DNA from: Ruminococcus flavefaciens AE3010
Lineage (GTDB): Bacteria > Bacillota > Clostridia > Oscillospirales > Ruminococcaceae
NCBI RefSeq assembly: GCF_000526795.1
Contig: NZ_JAGT01000001.1
Location: 2,268,001-2,332,000, forward strand
DNA: 64,000 bases
Direction of reading: 5' to 3'
Positions within the stretch are counted from its first letter, which is position 1; every line of letters begins with the position of its first letter. A program made the translations under genes and the position numbers. The notes beneath the pieces were generated by a model that saw nothing but the letters and a program-made list of their open reading frames with translations, was not told the DNA's origin and ran no database searches. Shown here in pieces: positions 43,001-50,647 of the stretch.

Positions 43001-43164
43001 AAGCCGCGGATAGTCTGGTATTCCTTGTTTGTGTTGATGGTACACGCACCTGCTGCCTCTGCACTGAGAGGTGCGCGTGTCGGGAACGCTGATGCTGTGC
43101 CTATCAGCATGGTTCCTGCCAGAACTGCTGAGAGTGCAGTTCTGAGTTTTTTGATCTTGCCCAT
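40078..43164 (-). CDS. secreted cellulosomal GH30 xylanase-CBM22-dockerin-CE1 esterase
   Basis: About 1028 aa; ATG 43164 lies 8 nt after GGAGG. Signal peptide 1-39. GH30 (about 42-440): RGFGGMNHPEW, acid/base Glu in SVQNEPDWSG (about 185), nucleophile Glu in EIWMTEVYVP (about 276); resembles subfamily 8 glucuronoxylanases. CBM22-like module about 465-603. Poly-Thr linker (about 18 Thr). Type I dockerin about 653-720 with two Ca loops (DANNDGGVDMADVVLIM; a second more degenerate ADVSEAGGGITANDALVIQ). Thr linker, then CE1 esterase 758-1028: Ser in GFSMGG, Asp in GGTND, His in GGGHD. One protein should cut the xylan backbone and remove feruloyl or acetyl groups while docked on a scaffoldin. Confidence 0.93.
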   Translation of the reverse strand: MGKIKKLRTALSAVLAGTMLIGTASAFPTRAPLSAEAAGACTINTNKEYQTIRGFGGMNHPEWQSYNAQNGAPGDMTEAQVQKAFGNGADELGLTILRIFVSDDKNAWKNAIPTAQRAQKLGATVFATPWNPPASMRTNGTGGPTGGQYVLKQGAEAQYAQHLNDFIKYCNNQGVQLNSISVQNEPDWSGEWTAWSADRAANFIANYGKSVTAGTTTKLMSPESFSYNKSFYNAILNNSKAMANCDMFGTHFYGTQRNAMDFPALENCGKEIWMTEVYVPNSDNNSADRWPEGVQVAENIHNALVVGNMNAYVWWYIRRQYSPMWDTGKISKRGYAMAQFSKWVRPGDVRIDATEQPNTNILVSAYKHSDTQATVVAINKGSGAVSQQFTLSGRNVTGVETYRTSGSENIASISGVSASGSSFTAQLPANSVSTFVVALESDGKGFVGGKDPTPPEPIEPDANGYYYHDTFEDDSNGWEGRGGATVSTGGSAYAGSKALTVSGRTSAWHGAMKTLDYLTFKAGESYSFSVAAKGSGNMMLSLEYTADGETKYDHIADGVSNGEYVQLANPNYTIPTGASNIKLYVETEEGTDDFAIDEAIVAKAGTVIDGPKAVTTTTTTTTTTTTTTTTTAAPIVTTTADPKAALDAKVSKWGDANNDGGVDMADVVLIMQSLANPNKYVLSETGAFNADVSEAGGGITANDALVIQKFLLGTITKLPESYSDDIKTVTTAATTTKATTTSTATTTTTTTNADPSAYMASIRDQITVNVPSTVLKNAEGTVEHITYFSKKANRNKGANVWLPPGYDSSKKYPVFYVNHGYGGDESSMMNGMGIREIATNLIKSGEAEPMIIVFTNQYTDPNHEKQTGNGQADVPGYDNFVEDMPDSLMPYIESHYPVKTGRENTAVAGFSMGGRESLYIGMKCSDKVGYIGGGAPAPGIFPTQDQFMTHPGVMSKDDMRIDPPYSPYLLMIAGGTNDTMVNDFPKQYSDLFTQHGTENIYISVPGGGHDANTVIPLMYNFIKFIFKA

Positions 43165-43231
43165 GATCATTTCCTCCTTCAATAAAAAAATTGTCCGTAC
43201 AAGACAAAAACGAAAAAAATATTCCACATCT

Positions 43232-43259
43232 ATCATATAACATATTTTTTATTTGTTAA
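43232..43259 (-). promoter_or_regulatory. promoter of the xylan enzyme gene
   Basis: Minus strand TTAACA (43259-43254), 16-bp spacer, TATGAT (43237-43232). The rest of the 317-bp gap to the divergent sigma gene is AT-rich; no second promoter is clear. Confidence 0.55.
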
Positions 43260-43481
43260 ACCCATTTTTCACAGTTTAGGTGGACAAAAAAAGGATTGTA
43301 ACTATAAACTGTTAAAATTGTATGTGATTTTACCAATTTGCATTTCCCGAGCACAGCTCAGTTTTTCCTGCTTCTCAAAGCGCTTGTTTTTTTACGAAAA
43401 AAATGTTAGAATTATATGTCTGATTTTCTTTTTTACTTTCGATTATATTAGTGAATGCATTCAATAAAGGAGGATTTCCTG

Positions 43482-44060
43482 ATGACAAACAACGAGCTGC
43501 GCTTACTAATGGCAGACTCAGTTCAGAAATGCCACAGGGCGGTCTTTGATAAATACTGCAACTACGTCTACACTATCGCATTCAGTATCCTCAGAAGCTG
43601 CGGAAGCCGCGAGGACGTTGAAGAATGCGTCAGCGACGTATTTATGAAGATATATAAGCTTCTCGACGAGGATACGGACTTTACGGATAATTTCAAAGCC
43701 TTTATCGGCACCGTCGCTCGGAATACGGCTATCGACTCTTTCCGCAAAATAAGCTTACGCATCAGCAGGACGGCTTATGTTGACGAAAACACTATCAATG
43801 AGCTCCGCGACGACAACGATATAACCGAAAACACTGAACGCAGGGAGCAGTCTGATATCATTCTCGGCAAGATAAAAGAGCTTGGCAATCCCGATTCCAC
43901 TATCATCATACAACAGTATTACTACAACCGCACTGCAAAGGAAATAGCAAAAAGCATATCTATGTCGGCGGCAGCTGTTCAGAAACGAAGCAGCCGTGCA
44001 AGGCAAAAGCTCCGAACATTGCTTATGGAAGCAGGTATAAACAAGGAGGGCTTGATATGA
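43482..44060 (+). CDS. ECF-type RNA polymerase sigma factor
   Basis: 192 aa; ATG 43482 (TNNELRLLMADSV) after AAAGGAGG. Region 2: FDKYCNYVYTIAFSILRSCGSREDVEECVSDVFMKIYKLL and FKAFIGTVARNTAIDSFRK. Region 4: IIIQQYYYNRTAKEIAKSISMSAAAVQKRSSRARQKLRTLL. The four-base overlap with the next gene (ATGA) couples it to a membrane protein that is probably its anti-sigma factor. Divergent from the cellulosomal enzyme, which makes a fibre-responsive role plausible but unproven. Confidence 0.92.
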   Translation: MTNNELRLLMADSVQKCHRAVFDKYCNYVYTIAFSILRSCGSREDVEECVSDVFMKIYKLLDEDTDFTDNFKAFIGTVARNTAIDSFRKISLRISRTAYVDENTINELRDDNDITENTERREQSDIILGKIKELGNPDSTIIIQQYYYNRTAKEIAKSISMSAAAVQKRSSRARQKLRTLLMEAGINKEGLI

Positions 44061-45937
44061 AAGACAATGATCTTTTCTTTGATCTCGACGACGAGACTAT
44101 TGACATGCTTGCTCAGGAATTCTCCGTACTCACTGATGAAGAGAAGGAGAGAATGTATGCCATGAGCGAGAGAAAGTACAATATATCAGAAAATACAAAC
44201 GAGGAATACAGCAGTGAAACCGAGGTAAGCGGTGTTGAGCGTTACAGTCGTCCGAAGTGGAAAACAGCTTCTGTTGCAGCTTCACTTGCGCTCCTTATAG
44301 GTGCGGGAAGCTTCGGCGGCTACAATATCGCAAAGCAGCTCCACAGCGGCACAGAGAACGATCCCAACGTGCCTACCACAGTCTCTGAGGATATGTCACA
44401 GGTAAACACCGAGGATCCCCGCACTGAGGAGTACCGCAGCATCACTGATGATCTGCTGAATAAGTATAACGATTTCCTTGCGCCGTACAATGAGGACGAA
44501 CTGCCTAAAAGCGATGAAAACAGCTATATTGAACGCGCTGACGGCATGACAGATGAAGAATGGGAAGCGGCTGTAGCCGAATTTGACAGAAAAGCCTCTG
44601 AGATCCACGATCAAGTATGCTTTGAGATCGGCTCGGGCGATCCGCTTGACTACCCGAATTATAAATCGATCGGTTTATGGAATTACGATCACTATACAAC
44701 AGGTATGAAATACAGCAATACCGATGAGGTAATGGAAAAGGCTCTTTCCTTTATGTCACAGAGCCTGATCGATAAACAGTTCCCTGATCTTATCGGCGGT
44801 GATATTTCAGGCTGTGAGAGCAATACCTACTATAATCAGGATACCGACACTTATCCCGATTTCGGTGTTTACGCTATGCGCGACGGCAAGCTGTACTGCG
44901 CTTCATTAGATTATGACGCAAATGGAAATAAATATATACCGTCTACCTACAGATTCTATAACTGCCTGAACGAACCTGCCGTGATAACCGACATCACCGA
45001 TGATTCATTTACTGCTGTTGTAAAGTATGAGTTCACAAATATCCCAAACAAGTACGATATGTCCATGAAGGTGGTAAACAGGGACGGCAAATGGATTATT
45101 GACGATTTAGAGCCTACTGGTCCTGAGCTTGATGCTCAGAAGCTTGATATTGTAGACAAGATGATGAACAGCGGTGACTATTATGATAAGATAAGTGTAA
45201 AATACGGACATTTCTACAAAGCCCCCGAGGGATCTCCTGCGGAGATCAGAGATTATTCCGTAAAAATCGATGTTACCTATGCCGATAACAGAACGGCAAG
45301 AAAATACAGCTATGGCTATTACGCTGACCGATACAACGGCAGCGAGGATATTGCAAGTATGGTAAACTATGCAAAAAATACATTCTCTGCCGACCATGAA
45401 AAAGAGGATGAAGACTACTGTGACGGTGAGAAATACTATTACTGGCATAATCCCACAGAGCTTGACCCCGACTACAGCTGGTATGACTGGAACAATCGTA
45501 TATATCACGATGAAGACGCCGATCAATACGGCGGCTATGATTCATTCAGATTGAATTCGGAAAAACTGCCGATCTGGACACGTGATACATATAAGCCTTT
45601 TATCTGTCCAAACGGACAGCTGATTGCAACAAATTACTTGTATGAGTTTAATAATTGGGATATTACAGGCGAAACGACCTTTGAGAGCAGAGACTGCTGT
45701 ATCATTGAAATGGACATTCCCGATTATTTATCTTCTTACAGCAGCGATTACCATGACAAGCTTACCGCCTACATCGACAAGGAAACAGGTATCCCAATGC
45801 TTGTGGAAATGCTTGATGAAAACGGTGATCTGGTTGAAGCAAATTTCTACTACGATGTGAAGCTCAACGATCAGGCAGAGTCTGTTCCCGAAAAGGATAT
45901 GAGCTGGTTCGACACCGGTCTCAGCAATTTCAAATAA
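44057..45937 (+). CDS. single-pass membrane protein, probable anti-sigma/sensor partner
   Basis: 626 aa. The N-terminal 65 residues are acidic and cytoplasmic (FFDLDDETIDMLAQEFSVLTDEEKERMYAMSERKYN). One membrane helix lies at about 69-90 (KTASVAASLALLIGAGSFGGYN), then about 530 extracellular residues rich in Tyr/Asp with no known catalytic motif. The topology matches transmembrane anti-sigma factors. The short N-terminal motif (DDETxxxLAxxFxxLTDEEKERxYAxSERKY) is common in Ruminococcus membrane proteins paired with ECF sigma genes. The extracellular half, unlike RsgI, shows no recognisable carbohydrate-binding module. Confidence 0.75.
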   Translation: MKDNDLFFDLDDETIDMLAQEFSVLTDEEKERMYAMSERKYNISENTNEEYSSETEVSGVERYSRPKWKTASVAASLALLIGAGSFGGYNIAKQLHSGTENDPNVPTTVSEDMSQVNTEDPRTEEYRSITDDLLNKYNDFLAPYNEDELPKSDENSYIERADGMTDEEWEAAVAEFDRKASEIHDQVCFEIGSGDPLDYPNYKSIGLWNYDHYTTGMKYSNTDEVMEKALSFMSQSLIDKQFPDLIGGDISGCESNTYYNQDTDTYPDFGVYAMRDGKLYCASLDYDANGNKYIPSTYRFYNCLNEPAVITDITDDSFTAVVKYEFTNIPNKYDMSMKVVNRDGKWIIDDLEPTGPELDAQKLDIVDKMMNSGDYYDKISVKYGHFYKAPEGSPAEIRDYSVKIDVTYADNRTARKYSYGYYADRYNGSEDIASMVNYAKNTFSADHEKEDEDYCDGEKYYYWHNPTELDPDYSWYDWNNRIYHDEDADQYGGYDSFRLNSEKLPIWTRDTYKPFICPNGQLIATNYLYEFNNWDITGETTFESRDCCIIEMDIPDYLSSYSSDYHDKLTAYIDKETGIPMLVEMLDENGDLVEANFYYDVKLNDQAESVPEKDMSWFDTGLSNFK

Positions 45938-45942
45938 CAAAG

Positions 45943-45976
45943 AACCGCTTAGAAATTAATTCTAAGCGGTTTTCTA
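45943..45976 (+). terminator. terminator after the sigma/anti-sigma operon
   Basis: AACCGCTTAGAA-TTAA-TTCTAAGCGGTTTTC then TATTTTT; perfect 12-bp stem. Confidence 0.9.
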
Positions 45977-46031
45977 TTTTTACTTCTTAGTCTGTTACAA
46001 TTCCCACGGATATCCATGTAAGTATTTCGCA

Positions 46032-47261
46032 CTACTTAACAAAGTCGTATAGTTCAAAATACTTTTGATCATCAAAGGTCTCTAATTTGCTTATGGTCTT
46101 TTTGAAGATCTTATAATGTATCAGATATGCAAGAATAAAACTGATAATACCCAAAGGTATCACACAGCAGCCTATCATTGATACTATCAGGTCAGTTATG
46201 TCTTTACAATCGTTCCTGAGGACAAAATACCCGATGATAAGCCCTATCAAATACAGTAAAAGGCAAATTGCAGGCATAGCCAGATTATAAAACGAACTTG
46301 TCGGCAGCTTATCAACGCGCATAGCTCCCGTCTGACCGTTCATTGCAAAGGTGTATTTTTTGTCCTTATAGGGAATGTTCAAAAGCCATACAGGCACAAG
46401 ATAATAGTTCAGTTCCCTGTCCGAGATGCTTGTATTTTTATGCGCCTCACGCACATATCTCGAATCATAGTCTGCAGACTCATAGATACTTTCAGCCTTT
46501 GACGCTATTCTGAGCGAGCATATCCGTTTTACTTCAGGCTCTGTACTGTTCAGTGCATTTTCGGCACCTATATTATATCTGCTTGCGTAAAAGCCTGTAA
46601 GACACGATGCGGTAAAATCTTCAGCCTGACCGAATTTAAAAGGCCAGACAGAATAAAAGATGTCCTTTCTTATGTTGGTCTCATTGGCAAGTATCGGGAA
46701 ATTATTGACTTTTACATTTCCGCTGTAGTTATTGCCGTCTACACTGATCGAGGAACTGCATGTGCAGCTGTAGCTCCATACAGGAACATAAAATCCTCTT
46801 ATATTTTCAAGAACTGCCTTATCCTTGAATTCCTTTGGCACATATTTCAGATCATTGATATAATCCGTAAAGCTCTGCCTGAATTTCTCCGCAGTAAACT
46901 TGAAAGGGATAACTTTATCAGGACGTATATCTCCTTCAAAATCCGAGGAAACTATTACATCGTGCTGACAGTAAGGACACCTTGCAGTGGCGGTCGAGGA
47001 CCATGTTATGATCTTTCCGCCGCAGGAGGAGCAGTCAAACTCTTCCAGCTTTTCGGTCTCGTAGGGCTCCCATACTATTTTGGTCCTTTCGATCCAGTCA
47101 AAATCCGAAAGCTTATCGTCTGTCTCTTCATTAAAGTGAGAACGGATATAATCAAGATCAAATGTATTTTTACAGAACCTGCATGACATACTTCTCTGTT
47201 TTATGTCATAGTACATGGGAGCTCCGCATGACGGGCATTTATATTCTTTTATTTCTGACAT
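46032..47261 (-). CDS. double zinc-ribbon protein with C-terminal membrane helices
   Basis: 409 aa; ATG 47261 (SEIKEYKCPSCG) after CAGGTGAA, preferred to a GTG 9 nt earlier. Two TFIIB-like ribbons: CPSCGAP...CRFCKN (about 10-35) and CSSCGGK...CPYCQH (about 80-105). A central beta-rich domain (GFYVPVWSYSCTCSSSISVDG) follows. Two hydrophobic segments near the C-terminus (about 320-380: LAMPAICLLLYLIGLIIGYFV and IGCCVIPLGIISFILAYLI) anchor it. Such proteins are common in Clostridia and of unknown role; zinc may be structural. Confidence 0.8.
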   Translation of the reverse strand: MSEIKEYKCPSCGAPMYYDIKQRSMSCRFCKNTFDLDYIRSHFNEETDDKLSDFDWIERTKIVWEPYETEKLEEFDCSSCGGKIITWSSTATARCPYCQHDVIVSSDFEGDIRPDKVIPFKFTAEKFRQSFTDYINDLKYVPKEFKDKAVLENIRGFYVPVWSYSCTCSSSISVDGNNYSGNVKVNNFPILANETNIRKDIFYSVWPFKFGQAEDFTASCLTGFYASRYNIGAENALNSTEPEVKRICSLRIASKAESIYESADYDSRYVREAHKNTSISDRELNYYLVPVWLLNIPYKDKKYTFAMNGQTGAMRVDKLPTSSFYNLAMPAICLLLYLIGLIIGYFVLRNDCKDITDLIVSMIGCCVIPLGIISFILAYLIHYKIFKKTISKLETFDDQKYFELYDFVK

Positions 47262-47335
47262 TTTATTCACCTGTATTATCAGCCTGAAAATCAGCTGTTT
47301 ATCATCTTCGGCGGCAATTTGCTTTTCTGCTCCGC

Positions 47336-47875
47336 TTACTCAGCGTCGTCCCATTCACCGAGATATTCTTCCAATTCCTCGTCTTCAATTTCACCGTCTA
47401 AGAAAACTGTGATATTGTATCCGAGCAGAGTTGTGATGTCATCGTATTCATCTTCATCGCCGTGATCGTTTGTTATTATCTTGTTGGTGTCAAGATCAAG
47501 CAGAACGATCTCGCCGTCGCCTATCATGTCGCCAAGATACAGATAATTCTTTGTGTCTCCCCATTCCCATTCTGTATCAAGCATCTCTTCGACCTGATCG
47601 AGTGTGCATATATCAAGGTTCGCAACACTAAGAGAGAAACCGTTTGTGAACTTATATAAGTCCCTTAACTCATCGGTAAGCTTTATATTTGTGCGCTTTT
47701 CAAATCCATCTATTTCTTCATCTGAAAGAGGAGCAAACAGCTGAAGCTCAACATCGTCGGGATAATTCTTTGCCAGATGAACAAGAAGCTTCATTTCCTC
47801 ATAAAACTCTGCGCTTTCGGGTATTACTGCATTGTTGATATCCTGCCTCTCGGGCGGAATGTAATTGTCTGACAT
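47336..47875 (-). CDS. SMI1/KNR4 (SUKH) family protein
   Basis: 179 aa; ATG 47875 (SDNYIPPERQ) after GTGAGGTGG. The SUKH core is seen as LQLFAPLSDEEIDGFEKRTNIKLTDELRDLYKFTNGFSLS, then LGDMIGDGEIVLLDLDTNKIITNDHGDED. SUKH proteins are often immunity factors for contact-dependent or polymorphic toxins, but no toxin gene is adjacent. An acidic tail (DGEIEDEELEEYLGEWDDAE) is notable. It lies upstream of the zinc-ribbon gene, same strand, with a 75-bp gap. Confidence 0.85.
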   Translation of the reverse strand: MSDNYIPPERQDINNAVIPESAEFYEEMKLLVHLAKNYPDDVELQLFAPLSDEEIDGFEKRTNIKLTDELRDLYKFTNGFSLSVANLDICTLDQVEEMLDTEWEWGDTKNYLYLGDMIGDGEIVLLDLDTNKIITNDHGDEDEYDDITTLLGYNITVFLDGEIEDEELEEYLGEWDDAE

Positions 47876-47983
47876 AATAACCACCTCACTTTTGTATTTC
47901 AGCTTAAAGCTGTATAATTTATTTTAATTATATATCATGCAGGGTAAATTGTCAATCAATAAATCATGTGGGGCTGCATATAC

Positions 47984-48016
47984 AAAAAGCAGCTTCTCCG
48001 TTGCCGAAGAAGCTGC
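47984..48016 (-). terminator. terminator of the small Cys peptide gene
   Basis: Minus strand GCAGCTTCTTCGGCAACGGAGAAGCTGC-TTTTTG (read in parts); stem of 9 bp. Confidence 0.88.
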
Positions 48017-48055
48017 CCGTCATTCATATAAATGTATTTTTAGGAGGCTATACAC

Positions 48056-48175
48056 TTAATGGTTTTCAGCTGTTTTTTGTTTGTCAATGCAACATCGTCC
48101 CGTGCTGCACATTCGGTCTGTACCTCTCACGACAGAGCGGAGCATACCAAGCACATAGGATATTCTGTTGTCCAT
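48056..48175 (-). CDS. small cysteine-containing peptide, 39 aa
   Basis: ATG 48175 with a strong AAAGGAG 7-8 nt upstream, its own promoter (48207-48235) and its own terminator (47984-48016): a complete single-gene unit. Sequence begins DNRISYVLGMLRSVVRGTD, then RMCSTGRCCIDKQKTAENH: basic, with an Arg-rich core and three Cys in a CxxxxCC pattern. No signal peptide or clear membrane helix. It could be a regulatory or leader peptide, a RiPP-type precursor or a metal-binding microprotein. No biosynthetic radical SAM or export gene is beside it. Function unknown. Confidence 0.6.
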   Translation of the reverse strand: MDNRISYVLGMLRSVVRGTDRMCSTGRCCIDKQKTAENH

Positions 48176-48206
48176 TTTTACCGCTCCTTTCGTTTGGTAT
48201 GACTTT

Positions 48207-48235
48207 ATTATAGCACTGAAAATACGGTTTGTCCA
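48207..48235 (-). promoter_or_regulatory. promoter of the small Cys peptide
   Basis: Minus strand TGGACA (48235-48230), 17-bp spacer, TATAAT (48212-48207). Confidence 0.75.
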
Positions 48236-48269
48236 ATCCGAAAAAGTCATTGCGGACTATAGAAAAATA

Positions 48270-48356
48270 CTATATCACCCCGTCAAGCTTACCGGCAATG
48301 TTTTCGCATAATTCCTGTTTAGAAAATATGTATTTCACCATATAATATATAGTCAT
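48270..48356 (-). CDS. possible 28-aa ORF
   Basis: Minus strand ATG at 48356 preceded by GGGAGAG; product TIYYMVKYIFSKQELCENIA then GKLDGVI. It lies just upstream of the Cys peptide promoter. Length and codon content give little support; it may be a gene remnant or chance. Confidence 0.25.
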   Translation of the reverse strand: MTIYYMVKYIFSKQELCENIAGKLDGVI

Positions 48357-48392
48357 TTCTCTCCCTGATAATATGAACGAGCATACATAAAA

Positions 48393-48436
48393 GACCACAG
48401 AGCCAACGGCTAAAATGCTGTTGGCTCTGTGGTTTA
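48393..48436. terminator. terminator after glnN
   Basis: ACCACAGAGCCAAC (48393-48406) pairs with GTTGGCTCTGTGGT (48420-48433); on the minus strand it is 53 bp after the glnN stop and is followed by CTTTTATG. Confidence 0.85.
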
Positions 48437-48488
48437 CGCTGTATTTCAAGGGGTTGTCTATGCAAGACTTTTCTGATACTCTTGAATA

Positions 48489-50576
48489 TCATACTCCGAA
48501 GAGGAGCTTGTCGTATGCAGGGAATGGCCAGTAGGACTCAGCCGTTATTGTCTCAGCCTTGTCAGCTGCTGCACGTAGCTTATCCATTGCAGGGAGCATA
48601 GTGTCGCGGACGAACTCGGAAGCCTTTATGATAACGTCCTGCTTCTTGAAATCAGCAGCTGCTTTTTCAAGCTTTGTTGTTGCTGTATCCATTTCATCGA
48701 TGAGCTCTGAAAGCTCAGTAACAAGACTGCTCTCATACTTGCAGGCTGCCTTTGATACGCTCTTTTTAACTGCAACAGCAGAAGCTGTATCAGCTGCGAA
48801 TTTAGCAACAGCAGGGATAATTTCCTTGCGTGCCATGTCTATCATGGTGATAGCTTCGATGTTTACTGTCTTGATATAGTTTTCAAGCATGATATCACAG
48901 CGTGAGAAAATTTCTGCCTCTGTGAATACACCGTGAGAGGTAAGCATATCCACGTTCTTCTTGTCGCAGATATGGGGCATAGCGTCAGCAGTGGTCTTCA
49001 GATTCATGAGACCGCGCTTCTCTGCTTCCTTTATCCATGAATCATCGTAGCCGTTGCCGTTGAAGATGATACGCTTGTGATCCTTGATAGTCTTCTTGAT
49101 AAGATCATGGAGAGCCTTGTTGAAGTCCTTAGCGCCCTCAAGCTTATCGGCAAACTGCTTCAGCTCCTCAGCAACTGCTGCGTTGAGGTGGATATTTGCG
49201 CAGGAGATACTGTTGGAAGAACCGAGCATACGGAACTCAAACTTGTTTCCTGTAAATGCAAACGGTGAGGTTCTGTTTCTGTCAGTGGAGTCCTTGCTGA
49301 ACTTAGGAAGAACATCAACACCAAGCTGCATTTTCTCCTTCTTTGTTCCGCCGTATGGCTTATCCTTTTCGATAGCGTCGAGAACTGCTGTGAGCTCGTC
49401 GCCAAGGAATATGGATATTACAGCAGGCGGAGCTTCATTTGCGCCGAGACGGTGGTCGTTGCCTGCAGTTGCAACTGAAAGTCTCAGCAGATCCTGATAA
49501 TCGTCAACAGCCTTTATAACTGCTGCAAGGAAAAGCAGGAACTGGGCGTTTTCAGCGGGAGTCTCACCGGGTGAAAGGAGGTTCTCGCCCTGGTCTGTGG
49601 ATATAGACCAGTTATTGTGCTTACCTGAACCGTTTACGCCTGCAAAGGGCTTCTCATGGAGCAGACACACAAGACCGTGACGGAGAGCCACCTTCTGCAT
49701 AACCTCCATTGTCAGCTGGTTGTGGTCTGCGGCGATATTTGTTGTATCATAAATAGGAGCGAGCTCATGCTGTGCAGGAGCAACTTCATTGTGCTTTGTC
49801 TTAGCAAGGATACCAAGCTTCCACAGCTCCTTGTCAAGGTCAGCCATGTACTCGGCAACTCTTGGCTTGATAGAGCCAAAGTAGTGGTCGTCCATTTCCT
49901 GACCCTTAGGAGGCATAGCACCGAAGAGGGTCCTGCCTGTCATGATAAGGTCTTTTCTCTTCTTCCACATCTCACGGTCAACGAGAAAGTATTCCTGCTC
50001 GGGACCAACAGAGGTCTTTACGCTCTTTACCTTGTCATTGCCGAAGAGCTTCAGTATACGGATAGCCTGCTTGTTGAGAGCTTCCATTGAACGGAGAAGC
50101 GGTACTTTCTTATCCAGTGCTTCACCTGTGTATGAGCAGAATGCAGTTGGAATGTAAAGTGTGCCGTCCTTGATGAATGCATAAGAAGTAGGATCCCATG
50201 CTGTATAGCCTCTTGCTTCAAATGTTGCACGAAGTCCGCCCGATGGGAATGATGAAGCGTCAGGCTCGCCCTTTACAAGCTCCTTGCCTGAGAACTCAAT
50301 AATAACTCTGCCGTCGGGAGCTGGAGAAATGAAGCTGTCGTGCTTCTCGGCTGTAACACCTGTCATTGGCTGGAACCAGTGAGTGTAGTGAGTTGCACCC
50401 TTTTCAACTGCCCATTCCTTCATAGCAGCCGCAACTGCATTTGCAACGGATATATCAAGGGGAGTTCCCTTGTCGATAGTCCTTTTAAGTGATCTGTATA
50501 CTTTATCTGAAAGGGTCGCTTTCATGATCCTGTCATCGAATACCATTGAGCCAAAATAATCAGTTATCTTTTCCAT
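48489..50576 (-). CDS. glnN: type III glutamine synthetase (GSIII)
   Basis: ATP-dependent ammonia assimilation into glutamine. 695 aa, the distinctive GSIII length; ATG 50576 follows TTGGAGG. GSIII motifs: [15 protein letters not shown] at the N-terminus, [64 protein letters not shown] (catalytic loop) and [21 protein letters not shown] is the main glutamine synthetase of Ruminococcus and Bacteroides. It lies 71 bp after amt with a hairpin but no promoter between them, so it is likely expressed from the amt promoter. Confidence 0.96.
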   Translation of the reverse strand: MEKITDYFGSMVFDDRIMKATLSDKVYRSLKRTIDKGTPLDISVANAVAAAMKEWAVEKGATHYTHWFQPMTGVTAEKHDSFISPAPDGRVIIEFSGKELVKGEPDASSFPSGGLRATFEARGYTAWDPTSYAFIKDGTLYIPTAFCSYTGEALDKKVPLLRSMEALNKQAIRILKLFGNDKVKSVKTSVGPEQEYFLVDREMWKKRKDLIMTGRTLFGAMPPKGQEMDDHYFGSIKPRVAEYMADLDKELWKLGILAKTKHNEVAPAQHELAPIYDTTNIAADHNQLTMEVMQKVALRHGLVCLLHEKPFAGVNGSGKHNNWSISTDQGENLLSPGETPAENAQFLLFLAAVIKAVDDYQDLLRLSVATAGNDHRLGANEAPPAVISIFLGDELTAVLDAIEKDKPYGGTKKEKMQLGVDVLPKFSKDSTDRNRTSPFAFTGNKFEFRMLGSSNSISCANIHLNAAVAEELKQFADKLEGAKDFNKALHDLIKKTIKDHKRIIFNGNGYDDSWIKEAEKRGLMNLKTTADAMPHICDKKNVDMLTSHGVFTEAEIFSRCDIMLENYIKTVNIEAITMIDMARKEIIPAVAKFAADTASAVAVKKSVSKAACKYESSLVTELSELIDEMDTATTKLEKAAADFKKQDVIIKASEFVRDTMLPAMDKLRAAADKAETITAESYWPFPAYDKLLFGV

Positions 50577-50607
50577 TTTAAATACCTCCAAATCAAATTT
50601 TAAAGTG

Positions 50608-50635
50608 GACTGCGAGCAAGCTGATGCCCGCAGTC
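50608..50635 (-). other. hairpin between amt and glnN
   Basis: GACTGCG...CGCAGTC with a 14-nt loop, followed on the minus strand by CACTTTAAAATTT; a weak terminator or mRNA processing/stability element that could set the amt:glnN ratio. Confidence 0.5.
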
Positions 50636-50647
50636 ACATCTTGTTAT

